Assembly: GCF_000003855.2 (NCBI RefSeq)
Contig: NW_003101680.1
Span: 2,626,729-2,690,728, forward strand
Reading direction: 5' to 3'
Source of the DNA: Blastomyces gilchristii SLH14081
Lineage: Eukaryota; Ascomycota; Eurotiomycetes; Onygenales; Ajellomycetaceae
Length of the DNA stretch: 64,000 nt
Below the pieces are notes generated by a model. The model was not told where the DNA came from and did not search any database. It saw only the letters and a program-made list of their open reading frames with translations. The position numbers were made by a program, and so were the translations under genes. This document shows, in pieces, positions 31,903-44,001 of the stretch; within the stretch, counting starts at the first letter, position 1, and each line of letters begins with the position of its first letter.

Positions 31903-32790
31903 TAGCTCATTCAGATATAATCATCTCAATGTAGAAAGATTTATCATGATCTGATTAAATAAGTACTGAAGATATTATTACACATTCTCTCAGTATGAGA
32001 AAAGTCTCTTCATATACAGTATTTCAGATAATTGACTGAAACTTCTTCTTTCACAGATTAGTATTTATTTCTCTTAAGAGATCTGAAAGTGATGCAGCTA
32101 TTTACATAAAATCTTTGATGAATCTGTAGTAATATAAGATCAACTCAACAAACTGTTGTATATAGTATACATTTCTTAGTCATGATTAATTTACTATAAC
32201 ATTCAATTTCTCTGAAATGAGATATATACAGTCATCACTCATTATATGTTCTATAAACTTCAACTCTTCTATTTCAAACACACACTTTGTTAATTTGATA
32301 TAGAGCTTATACTCTGTCAGAGTTATAAGCACTTCATCAAGATACTTCAGATATTCATTATATGAGTTTGAGAAGACTAGAATATTATTCAGATATATAA
32401 GGTATAAGATTTCATTCTGTTTATGAAGAATTGTATTCATCATCATTTGAAAGATAACAGATGCATTTATCAGACTGAATGATATTATCAGAAATTTAAA
32501 CTTCTCTCATTGCATATTAAATGTAGTTTATGATACTGATAGTTCATCTATATGAATCTGTCAGTATTCTGAGAGAAGATTAATCTTTAATAGATATTAA
32601 GTATTTTTAACTGTATTCAACTGTTATTGAATTTATAACAGTGAATATTTATTCTTGATTATAAGCTTATTAAGTACTTGATAATTAATACACATTCATC
32701 ACTTCTCATCTGCCTTTTTCACAAATAGAACTGAAAAGCTTCACACACTTCATGAGAGTTGCATAAGATCATATTCTAGAAGGTTTGTGA
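31903..32790 (-). pseudogene. G2 reverse transcriptase and start of RNase H
   Basis: Minus-strand reading: SVLFVKKADEK and CINYQVLNKLIIKNKYSLL (the gypsy RT 'R.CIDYR.LN..T.KN.YPLP' block, near 32690). Then SFSLINASVIFQMMM and the active-site region LIYLNNILVFSNSYNEYLK (32330-32410, Asp pair now Asn), IEELKFIEHIMSDDCI, and an RNase H entry that meets the LINE A insertion. Several positions show G-to-A change of catalytic codons. The protein differs clearly from the RTs of G1 and G3. Confidence 0.85.
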
Positions 32791-34636
32791 TCTGACACTT
32801 CTGTTCTTCAAAGTATGTTTACAACAGAGAGTACACATTTTAATTGACTGATTTCATGTCTTCTGTGTTAATCTCATGTATAAATTCTCATTTCAGCAGT
32901 AATTCTGATGAAAGATCTGTTCAGAAGATCTTTTTATACTTCTTCAGAAGTTTCTTTATACACTTATTCTTCTGTATATCTTTTATCTTGATTTTCTTCA
33001 CTTTCAGATTCTGTATGATATACAGAATGCTTTCAGATGAGGTCTTGTAAATCCTTCTCTTTACTTATTAATATATAAGCAGATTTAATCCTTCTATATC
33101 AGAGATGTGAAATGTCCTTCTCATATCAGTTGATAGAATTATATGAACTGTTTTCTTTCTATCAGTTAACTGTATATGATACATATATCATTGAATCTGT
33201 GAATTGAACCTTTGAAATCAATCAAGTTCAAGAATAAGCTTGTATTTCATGTTCTGTAGCTCTCACACTCAAATATAGTAAGATTATTCTCTGAAGTACA
33301 AGAGAACTCTTACTTTTGCAGATAATATTAAATATCAGTTATCAGACAATCTTATATACCAGAGATTCTTCACTCAGCAGATCTCTTTCAGTCTTTGAAT
33401 TATATAATTACTAATATATTGTATAAAAGCTTCTGTGTTAGTTAACACTTTTGCAGTCATCTCTCAATTCTTACTCAAGTGCTCTCTATATATTTATTAG
33501 TATTTCAGATCTCAAGACATTGAGATGAGTATCTGCTTTATTCTCACTCACATCTCAGTTAGAAGCCTACTTTCTCTTGATATTTACAGAATTCAGAGAG
33601 TTATCTAACACAGATATCTCTTTCACTTTGAAGACTTTTCATAGAATATTAGTAAGTGTCTCTGAGCTTACTGATTCTGCTAGTTTTTTGACTTTCTTAC
33701 TTCTCTTGACTGTGTATACTGTGTATAATTCTTTGTATCATGATTTTAGCATCTGCAGTTGAAGTAAGCTTGATACTCATAATATTAAGATTTTCACTTA
33801 GAGGATTTCTTTTTCAGAGAATTCAGTGCTTTAGCAATGATATTCAGATCCAGATTTATTATATTTAAGTGTATAATCTGTATCATAGAAGTCTGATTAT
33901 CTGTTCTTTATTAAGACATACTCAATTGCAGTATTTTCTGTCATAATTAAATTACTTATTTCTATATAATAAGAATATTATATACTTCTTTCATTATATT
34001 TGATTATAAGATTAAGTATTTTCATTCTACTCTCAACTCAGATGTAAGATCATGAATAAAGATCTATAAATAGAAAGATGTTAAAAGCTCTTCATTTAAT
34101 ATAAGATAGTATAAGCTGAAGTGTGTGAAGTATAATATAAGATTACTCACTTATCTACACTCAGTGAAGTATTTATAACACTTATCTTATATATTCACTT
34201 TCTCAAAGTTGTGTAAGATTTATTTGAAAAACTCATTTCATGTTCATGAGAATAAATATTACTCTGAGTCTGTGAGATTTATCTTTTTATTAACTATTTA
34301 TAATGACTTTACTTTTCTGTGTAGAAACACAGCAGATCTTAGAACTTGTTAAAATTCTGTTAATTATCTATCTGTGAGTTTACATTCAATCTGATAATAT
34401 AATTACATCTGACTTAGTCAGCTGATTGCAGCATTATTTTTTTAGTTGCTATTAAACCTTGATAACTCTAACAGATCTTCTGACTTAATATATCTTATAC
34501 TTGAATTCTCATTATATGCAGCAGTCTTAGATAATGTGTACACTTCTGAGAAAGTTATGAATAATTGTGATGAGATCTTCAGCTTCATTTTAATTATCTG
34601 TCTGTATAAATATTCTATCTTGTGTTACAGGTCTAT
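32791..34636 (-). other. G2 upstream region (expected protease/gag), not resolved
   Basis: This 1.85-kb AT-rich stretch lies 5' of the G2 RT on the minus strand, where protease and gag should be. I could not recognise a protease DSG motif or a zinc knuckle. The short plus-strand open frames here (32844-33050, 33577-33762, 34446-34646) are antisense and not credible genes. Confidence 0.4.
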
Positions 34637-34641
34637 GACCT
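34637..34641. repeat. G1-b target-site duplication, left
   Basis: GACCT, repeated at 49588-49592 just after the 3' LTR. Confidence 0.9.
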
Positions 34642-34899
34642 TGTAAGAAATCTCACTTCTTGCGGATTCTTTACCTCTATTTCTATCTCTCACGTAATTA
34701 ATAGGGTTAGCGGCTCTTGACTACACACAACTATATAGACTAGAGTTTGTGAATACTATTCATAACTCAGCTTGAATGCTATTATATATTTAATCTCTAT
34801 ATTTTATCTTTCTATTATAAATACTTCTAGTAGTTAATAGTATATATCATGTCAAGCTGTAAACACCTGAATAATCACCTGTAAGCACTTATTCTTATA
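34642..34899 (+). repeat. G1-b 5' LTR
   Basis: 258 bp, beginning TGTAAGAAATC and ending TTCTTATA (CA decayed to TA). Clearly homologous to the G1-a LTRs. Confidence 0.9.
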
Positions 34900-34931
34900 T
34901 TTCAAGCTCAGTCAGTCAGTAATCACTTATT

Positions 34932-36301
34932 ATGACTGAAAGAACTAGAAACTTATATACTTCAATCTCTGTAAACTCTACTGCAGACACTCAGAAGCAG
35001 TCATCTAAATCATGAATAACTCTTATAGAAGAAGTCTCAGAGAACTTATCAATCACTTATAGAATATCATTCTCTGTATCTGTGATAGAGAAACTCTCTG
35101 AACTTATAAATGAATTAATCTTAGTAAAGAACATTCTTAAGCATCTCTTATAAGATCAAGCTATTTTTCTATAAGAAATACTTACTATCTGTAAACACTC
35201 TTGAACTGAGTTTCTAGATATAATCTTCAGAGATACTTATAAACTGAAAAGAAACTTTCTTACACTGTGATTACTTAAGATCACTTATTAAATCATAATC
35301 TATAAAAGCTTTTGTAAGTTTGTATTTAAAATTGACTTATAAGTCTGACTGTGTGATATGAAAGATGAAGCAGCTATTATCTATATAATAACAGATCTCT
35401 ACTACACTGAAGTCAAGAACTGGCTAAATTATCTAGAGAATGATTATAAGAGATTTCACTGATCTGTTCTTAAAATCTATCTACAGAATAAGTTAAGAGA
35501 CTTCATAAGCTGAATAGAGAATATCTGAGTTATAATTATCAATATTAGAAAAAGAGATGAGAAATCTGATAAAGACTACTTACAGCACTTTATAAAATTA
35601 TAATATGAATTGAGATCTGTGATAACAGAGCTCTGTAACAAGACCTGAATAATGATATTTATAAAGAGACTGAATAAAGATATACAGAATAAGCTTATTG
35701 AGTAAGACTCTAAGTTCTTAACTCTGATGAAACTGATAACTCTTATTTACTACTTACAGATCACTGTAAGAGTCACAGATCTGTGAAGAGTGAATCATTA
35801 ACTAACTCTATAAGAGCTAGAATAACAGAGAACAGATTTGTTAGAAAAAGATAATAAGAAATAGAGAGATTTGTATCTGACTACTGAGGAGAGAGAGAGA
35901 GCTTTATAAGCTTCTGTAAACAGAGTGTATAATAGAGAGATTAAGAAAAAGAATCTCTATTTCATCTATTCTAAATTAGAATATCTTTATATAAACTATC
36001 TGAATAAATTAAAATAGGAATTTGAAGAGTTATGAACAGAGTCAGTAACAGTCTTCTTAAAAGCTCTGAAGCTGATATCTGAAGCTGTTACTTCTCTGAT
36101 GAAAATGTCTGCTTATAAGAAGAGACTATACTGCAGTGCTGCTGCTCTACAAGTATGAAAAGTATTAATGAACTCAGGATCTCAGGTCACTATAGTGTCT
36201 CTAAAGCTCACAGAGAAAATGAGCTAAGTGATGAAAACTGAGAATGTACTCTTATAATAAGCAGAATGCAAGAACTCAGATTTGAGAGCTGAGAGACTTA
36301 T
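34932..36301 (+). pseudogene. G1-b gag and start of pol
   Basis: Starts ATGACTGAAAGAAC as in G1-a. A decayed CCHC knuckle (LYFIYSKLEYLYINY, the Cys codons now Tyr) lies near 35955-36000. The protease region follows, with VLMNSGSQVTIVSLKL (the DSG reads NSG). The frame is interrupted at 36301 by LINE C and continues at 44002. Confidence 0.8.
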
Positions 36302-36311
36302 AAGAGTCATC

Positions 36312-36314
<3 letters not shown>
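36302..36314. repeat. LINE C target-site duplication, left
   Basis: AAGAGTCATCTTT, repeated at 43989-44001. Confidence 0.92.
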
Positions 36315-36346
<32 letters not shown>

Positions 36347-36713
36347 ATTATAGATGTATGCAGTCAGAGACTATGACATCTACCTGAGAACTTTTAGTTC
36401 TCAGGGTTTTTCCTATGTCTGTAAAGTTAACTATTATACATTCATCAATTTCAGATATACAAAATCAGAAAATTCCAGCCTAGAATACAAAAACTGTTTA
36501 CAAATTGCAGTGTTTTAACATCTTTTGATACTTTGAAATCATTTGACAATATCATGACAAAGGAAAAGAGAAAAAGAACACAGTCTCAAAGATAGACACA
36601 TTAAATAGATAGATAGAAAGAAATTGAAAGAAAAAGATAAAGAAAAAGATAAAGTAAAGAGAGACTATAATGAAACAAATTATTAAAAGAGAGTGTATAG
36701 CTGTTTCAACAGA

Positions 36714-39700
36714 CTATATCTGATTGATTTCCTTCTCTTCATATTCAGATAATTCTGAATTTAGCCATTTTCTTATAGCTGCTTGAGTTTCTGATAGAAA
36801 GTCTATTAAGTATTTAATTCCTGTCTCAGTTGAGAATAAGAATCTCATATTTAATTGATTTAGATCATACTTCTCTTTCAATCTGGCTCTGAGACTATTA
36901 TATAATGCACAGTACATTACAATATACTCAGGATTCTCATTTATATTGCAGAATAAGCATTCTATTGAGTCAAATCTATCATCAAATCTTTGTATATAAG
37001 ATTTGAAATAGCCATGTCCTAGTTTCAGCTGTATTATAGATGAGAATATTTTCTTTTTACATTTAATTAAACAAGATTTCCACTTGGGTTTTGTTTCAAA
37101 TCTTGAATAATGTATACTCTTCTTTTGTTTCTGCCAGTTTTCATTTCACTTGTCTAAACAAGATTCTTTTATTTGTCTCTTTATAAAAGACCAGGACATA
37201 ATTTTTTGAATAGATCTGCTTAATTCTGCACTCTTTTTTACAGCTGAATCAGTCAATTCATTGTCATGAATATTCATATAAGCAGGAATTCAGTGCAGAT
37301 GTATTATCAGCTTTGATGTTCTTCTCTTTCAAATTTTCAAAACAGAGTTTAAGATCAGTTCAAGATTCATTTGATTATTATGAATCTGACTATTTCTAAG
37401 TCTTTTTAAAGCAGCTTGACTATCAGAGAATATTCATATCTCTTTCAAACTATTTCCTCTTTTATGAGATTTTATTTCTATAAGTTTGAAAGCTTTCACT
37501 ATTATAAATAGTTCAGCATCAAAGACTTCAGATTCACAGCCTAGATTTCAGAAATCTGAGATAAAATTGATATTATCTTCAGTATAAGCAATGTCTGTGT
37601 CTAATCTATTCAGATTCTCATTTTTTGAGTCATCTGAATAAATCAGAATAGAGCCTTTTATATTGATTGTAGAAATTCTCTTCAAATGCTGTTCATATTC
37701 TTTCTCTTTTAATAGTTCACTTATTTATAAGTCTATAAGAGATTCAAGCTTTTCTCTTCAGAGAGATAACTTCTCATGATTCACTTTTTCAATATTTAAA
37801 GAAGAAAATTGATTTTTAATCAGAGAGTATAGTCTGTAAACTTGAGAAGACATTTTCTTTGAAGAATCATTTTCATTTCAATCAAGAAATCTATTCTAAT
37901 CCAGTTCATTTTCAGAGTTAATTAATGAAAATGAAGAAGAGACTCTTTCTCTGATTATATAATTTAAGCTCATCTTTATAACTCTCAGTGCATAGTTCAT
38001 ACAGGCCTTTTCAAATCTAATAGCAGAAGGAGGAATTGAAGCTTCAATTTTCATTGCTTTAATAGAAGATGATTTGAATACTTCTAGAATTCTTCTCAAG
38101 GCTCTGTTTTACAGACTTTGAAAGAGTTCAGTGAAATTTCCTTAATTATTTCATCAAACTTGAACTTCATAATCAGCTACTGATGTAATACAGGCTATAT
38201 ATAACTGTCTCATAGCCTGGAAGAATAGATCTCTCTCTGTATTTGATAGTCTGATTATGTTGTTCAATAGTCTTTCTGCCTTGACAGTTCTTTGTTGAAT
38301 GTGATATTTAAAATTCAACTTAGAGTTTAATCATACTTCTAATCATTTGATATTTACACTGGGTTTAATCTCTCTATTTAAAAGAGTTAGAGATAGTTCT
38401 TTCTCATTGAATCTAGAAAAGAAATGAATTAACTCAGTTTTATTCATATTAAATTGAATTTGATTAATATCTGCTCTAATAAAGATTTTCTTTACAGCTT
38501 CTTCAATTACTTTCAAATTCTCTTTGATAGTTTTTGAGCTGTAGACTAGATCAATATTATTCACATAACTCAGAGATCACACTATTCTCATATTTCTATT
38601 TTTGAATAGATATACAGTGTATATTGCAAATAAAATGAGTGAGATTGAAGATCTCTGTGATACTTCTATTTTTATCTCAGTCTTGTCTTATTTCATTCCA
38701 TCAAAGAAGAGTTGTATAATTCTTTTAAATATAAAACAGTTAACTCATTTTATTAGAGAAAGTGACAGTTTTAATATCTTCAATATCTGAATTAACTTTG
38801 ACTTTGAAACATGATCAAATGCTTCTTTTATATCAATAAAAACTGCAGTTGAGACCAGACTCTCATGCTTTGCTATTTAAATATCATGAATAACTGAGAG
38901 AACAGTGTCAATTACAGAACACTGTTTTCTATCTCTCATTTATTCACTGAATAAAAGAGAATCATCTATAGAGCTTATAAAAGATAGTTAAGTAGCTATT
39001 ATCTTTTCTAAAACCTTTTCTAGGCAGTTCAATAGAGATATTACTCTGTATGACTTAGAAATTGAAGTTTTTCTATTAGATTTTGTAAGAATCACTTCAG
39101 TGGCTTCTCTCCAGCATTCAGAATGATATTCATTTTTCAAGAGATTAAAAAAGAGCTCAAAATATTCATTCTTTAAGTAGAAATATGTATTTTGAATAAT
39201 CAAGTAATTAATTGAATCAGGATCTGCAGTAGTTTTAACAGAACTTGAGAAGATAGCTGACTCTAATTTATCTTGTGTAAGATCAGGCCATTCTCAGTTA
39301 TTTTCATCAATGTAGTTGAGAAGTGATATATTCTCTTTCTCTGAATCTGAATCTGAATCTGATGAGTTCTGAAAGAGAATTCTTATGAAAGCTTGACATT
39401 TTTCCTTAAAAGAGTTTGCTGTATATGATTCATTCTGAAACTCATATTCTAAGACTGAAAGTTTTGCTACACTTCTTGTTTTAGTATAGTTAAAAGCTTT
39501 AAAAACTTCCTTCTCTTGTACTTCTTCAAGAAATTTATTCCAGCAGTCTGTTTTAACTCTTTTAATATCTGAAAAATATTCATTTCTGACAGCTTTGAAC
39601 TCTTCATCAGATATTATATCATTCTTTCAATCTCTTTTAACAGTAGCTAATTCTTTTCTTTTAGATGAGATATTCTTATTTCATCAAGGTTTTGAATACT

Positions 39701-40620
39701 CAGAAGATTTTCTCTTTGAAATATTATCTCTAACACTTGTTAGAATAATAGATGTAATAAGCTTCACTCTATTCTCAAGCATTTCATTTGAGATATCTTG
39801 ATCAGAATTCTAATATAGCTCATTCTGTCTTTCAGATTTTAACAGTTTTATACTTTCTTCAACTGCTTTTCAATCAGCTTTTTCAAAGTTATACTGATTA
39901 GAGAGAAGAGGATTTTCACTCATTTATTTTTTACTCAGTTCAATATCAAATTGAATAATCTCATAATCTGATTCTGATGTCTTATTTGAATCAATAAACC
40001 AGTTTATATGTCTTCTTTTCATTAGATTTTATGACATGAAGATTAGATCTATAATAGACTTCTGTTTCATGTCTTTTCTAAAGAATGTTTGTTAATCAGA
40101 CTTATTAATCAAATCTATTGAATACTCAAAGATTTATTCAATCAGATTATCAGCTCTCACTGGCTCTCTTACATTCTGGAATTTCATCAGAGATGATGTG
40201 TATTGAAATCTTCTGGCAATTATAGAGGTTCTTGATAAAGTTATATTCAGAAATTCTCTATCAATTGTTCAGATATTGTTATTTTTCTTCATGACTTTTC
40301 ATTATAGATATTTATAAGCTGTATAGTATCAAACTCATTTTCTTTATCTATAATATCACTCATCAGAATGTCAGGGTCAGACATGATATCAAATCTTAGA
40401 TTAAATTAATATCTTGATCTCTTTCTTTCATAGATCACTACTCTTGACTTTATCTCAGACTTTTGAGATAGAAAGCAGTAGTAGCTTGAATGAGAAATAA
40501 TGTAATTTTACTCAGCATCAAAATTCAGTTCCTGAAGTAGTATAAAATCAACTTTTTATTCAAATACAATTTGAAGATAAGAATAAATACAATTTGAGTT
40601 TCTATTCACATTATTTTGAA
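36714..40620 (-). pseudogene. LINE C ORF2 (endonuclease, RT, RNase H, knuckle)
   Basis: This ~3.9-kb reading frame corresponds to about 1300 residues, the normal Tad ORF2 size. It begins near NNVNRNSNCIYSYLQIVF and has the endonuclease to about 39950. The RT follows (FIDIKEAFDHVSKSK near 38830; the active-site block reads YVNNIDLVYSS, with Asp-to-Asn change). Then come RNase H (DTELFIIVKAFKL, WIFSDSQAALKRL) and the C-terminal CNINENPEYIVMYCALY. It ends at TAG 36714-36716. The short open segments seen across it are remnants of this one gene. Confidence 0.88.
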
Positions 40621-40707
40621 TAAATGTGACTTTTGAAGAGTTTTTAAACTTTTTTTGTTATTTTTATTGTATATTCATATTGAAGAAGAGTAGAGATAGA
40701 GTAGAAT

Positions 40708-42312
40708 CTAGTCACTATTATCAGATAGTAGATTATAACTATTTTGAAAAGTAGGAATCTCAACTGCTTGCATTATATCTAGTTTATTACCAGAGTCATT
40801 TCTCAATTCTCTAATCTTAACAGAAGTTTGAGAATTCAAATTCTATTTACATTTAGCTGAAGAATTGAAGTTTGAAGATTTAAATAGTTGAGAGTTTCTT
40901 CTTTTTGAGTTTGCAGTTATAAGTCTACTGACTTGACTCTTCTTTTCAGTTCTAGATTGACTTTGAGCTTCATCTTTTCTCCAGTTCTTTTGAGTTCTAG
41001 GAGTAAATATACATTCTTTTGAGCTAAATACATGTTTTTCTTTACAATTAGAGCACTTAAGCAGAGTATGTTAACAAATTTCACCTCTTTTTGAGCATGT
41101 TTCACATTTATGCTCACTAGTTTTATAATCTCTGGCACAGAATGCACATTTTGAGTCTCTAAAATATGAGATTACAAAGTGTTCATATCTTTGACAGTTT
41201 GAATACTGTGTTTAAGCTTTGAGATTCATTCTTGAGTCTTTGTATTCATGAACTCTCATTTTCAAATCTGCTACTCTTACTTCAGAGATCTTTGACTGTT
41301 CAAGTGTTTTTATATATACTAGAACAGAGACATTTCTTCTGCTTTATCTGAACTCAATTGAATTTAGTTATACAGGCTTCTTTCTCAGTTGAATAGAGTT
41401 GTATTCTTTTAATTCATTTTTGAGAAGTAGTATTTCTTCTTCACAGTCAAAAATTTCAACTGGAATATTATGAAGAATGAATTTATCTCACTTTTCATCT
41501 CTTTCAGATAGAATTATTGTGTTTAACAAAGATTCTACTGCTGATTTTCAGAGATTCTCATTCTGAATAAGGAATTCTGCACTGAATTCAGGCATTGTGA
41601 TCAGAATAATGAAGTTTTCAAAGAAGAATGACTCAATTGAAGCTATAACTGATTTTTGAACTTCAATATCAGTTATTAACTGAGAAAAGAACTGCTGATT
41701 GATTTCATTTCTGATTCTGAAAATGAGATTTGAGTTTAGCTTGTTTCTTTACAGAATGTTCTGATTTAAGACTTTGAGAATAAGTCTTCTATTTCTGAAG
41801 ATTTAAAAGTTTTTCTCTTTTAACATTTTCTTTTTCACTTTTCTATGAATAGAGACATAAGCAGTATTCTTCTCAGTTTTCTCAGAATTTTGAGCAGGTT
41901 TTGAGATAGCAGATTTAGAGACAGCAGATTCAGCTACTTGAGCATATATTTTCTTCTGATTCAAAGAAGAAGAAGAAGTAGAAAAAAAGAAAGAAGAAGA
42001 GCAAGATAAAGAGTCAGTGATTATACTAGGAATTTTCAATGTTTTTTAAACTGTGTTTGAGATTTCAAGTTTGAACTTGATTATCTTCTGTAGTTGTCTA
42101 GCCTGAGTATGAAGAATTAACAGAACTTCTTTATTCATCTCACTCAGACACTGCTTTTCAAGAATCTTGCTTACTTTTTCAAGTTTCTGTATTTTAAGAA
42201 CTTGTTATTTCTCTATTTCTTCTTTCTTTCTTCTCTTCAGAATTTCAATCTCAGAAATAGCATTTAAGAAAGCATCTTTTTTCACATCAACTGAGTATAC
42301 TTTTAAACTCAT
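40708..42312 (-). pseudogene. LINE C ORF1
   Basis: ATG at 42310-42312 (ATGAGTTTAAAA) and the shared stop at 40708-40710. The domain plan matches LINE B: charged coil, Ser-rich linker with QKKIYAQVAESAVSKSAISK, then Cys/His knuckles around 41000-41200. The in-frame TAA at codon 36 is present here as well. Confidence 0.82.
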
Positions 42313-43988
42313 TGTTCTTACTCAATGAAAAGTTAATCAGACTAATTCAATTGAGATATTTATTAAACTCTTTTAAATTGAAAAGTTGATCAGACTGTTT
42401 CAATTAAGAGATTTCTAAGTTTGTTTTCAATTGAAAAGTTGATCAGACTATTTCAAAAGAAGAATAACAGACTTTTATGTATAAAACACCTGATTTTTTC
42501 CACACTAGTTCAGTAACTAGGTTAGATTTTTGAAGAGAATCTAATAAACTAAACTTGATTTTTAAGATAAATCAATAAAATATTTATAATCTCTTTCTTG
42601 AGATACAGTGAGAAAAAGTATAATATCAATTGATAGTAAATTAGATAATATAACAGTTTTTGAGAGAAAAACTGACAAAAAATAAATCAATTTTTTGTAG
42701 AGAAATTGATTAAAACTATTCAATTTTATTCTAAATTATTTAATTCTTCTCACACAACAAGTGTGCAACTCAAATCAGTTAATAAAGAGTATAAAAAAGA
42801 ATTAAGTATTAATAAAAGCTCTTCAGTCACTGAAAAAGTAATTCTTACTTAAAAGAATATGAAATTATGATAGAAAATAACTCTGTTTTTAATTCTTTGT
42901 AAGAATATTATATAAAACTCAGAGAAAAACATCTTACTTTTTTAAGAGAAGTAAAAAACTATTTCTGAAATCTTTTTTTTTTTGCATTAACTGCTGCAGA
43001 AGAATGAAATAGAAACTACTAAAATATACACTACTGTATATCTTCTATCAAGACTTTCTCTCTTCAGAATCTTGATATTATAGAGAATATAAGTCTGTTT
43101 CTATATAATAATATAAATATTGTCAGTGAGATGTAGAGAAACTGGTTATTTATATCTCAAAATAGAAGACTTTGTCAATGATTATATTAATATAGAGTTA
43201 ATTCTCAAATTCAATAGAAACCTAGTGTTGCTGTTCTCAATTCCTTGCAGAATCTATTGAATATTGAGGTATTAAAACTAGATTTAATATATCTCACTGT
43301 GCAGGGATCAAAGGCTCAGTCAGATCTTGAGATATACTGATTTTATAGTTGTCATGTCTGCTGATTATATATCAAGTACAGTTACTGAGGTATCTTTTTG
43401 TACTTTTCTGTCAGGGATGGGCCAGATTGAGAGAGGTGGTATGAGGGTGAGACTTGGTGTTGATGTCTAGATACACTGAAGACAGACTATGAAGATTGCA
43501 CTTCAGAAGTGGCTGTTGATTATGTGCTTGATATTATTGCTGAGGTATCTTTTTGTATTTTTCTGCCAGGGATGGGCCAGATTAGGAAGGGCGGTACGAG
43601 GGTGAGACTTGGTGTTGATGTTTTGGAACATCAAAGATGGACAGGGTTTTCGCAGAGGTCACTCCTCAGATATCTCCACAACTACAGATCAGGGATCTTC
43701 CAAAATCGAGAAGATTGGTGCATATGGCTAGGTCTCTTCACCTTACAATTTGTATGGCAATTTGGCCCGGGGTTGTGGTGTGGTAGGGGAGAATGGGGGA
43801 TAATCCCACGCAGGAGTTCCGAACGACGTCTGGTTCACATTTGGCTGGATAACTCCACCACCACACGGGGTATGCGGTCGGCGATGGGGTCAAAATGCTC
43901 GTATGATCGAGGGCTTTTCGATGGATCTATCGGCGGGTTCTTATTCGAAAAATCGAGCGAGTTCGTGGTGGAGCGGTTGCACTGTGTG
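42313..43988 (-). promoter_or_regulatory. LINE C 5' UTR with GC-rich outer end
   Basis: 1676 bp. The outer 43560-43988 part keeps CpG and GG/CC (ATGCGGTCGGCGATGGGGTC, GAACGACGTCTGG). The inner part is as AT-rich as the rest. Two tandem subunits lie at about 43320-43470 and 43495-43640. The plus-strand open frame 43509-44003 (164 codons) is antisense to the LINE and crosses its 5' end. Confidence 0.7.
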
Positions 43989-44001
43989 AAGAGTCATCTT
44001 T
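43989..44001. repeat. LINE C target-site duplication, right
   Basis: Second exact copy of AAGAGTCATCTTT. Confidence 0.92.

Larger units (their letters stand above)
5341..34636 (-). mobile_element. Ty3/gypsy G2, copy 2, split by LINE A
   Basis: A minus-strand gypsy element whose integrase and RNase H lie at 6797-8268 and whose RT lies at 31903-32790. LINE A is inserted between them. Removing LINE A and one copy of its 14-bp target duplication rejoins the RNase H frame as WAIKDTLLQMS, where the W is a TGA. The element continues rightward to 34636, where G1-b interrupts it, and probably resumes at 49593. G2 is distinct from G1 and G3 at the protein level. Its LTRs could not be identified; the left limit is approximate. 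Confidence 0.75.
36315..43988 (-). mobile_element. LINE C: full-length Tad-like LINE
   Basis: The reference copy for the family here: 7674 bp, minus strand, exact 13-bp duplication, 3' AAT tail at 36315-36344. On the minus strand the order is 5' UTR (43988-42313), ORF1 (42312-40708), ORF2 (about 40620-36714) and 3' UTR. It is inserted in G1-b, so it postdates that element. All reading frames are broken by transitions; the outermost ~430 bp of the 5' UTR remain GC-rich. Confidence 0.92.

Noticed and set aside
36315..36344. CRISPR-like or satellite array from repeated ATT/AAT runs
   Set aside because: These runs are the 3' tails of LINE, SINE and chimeric insertions, each next to a target duplication; no spacer structure exists.
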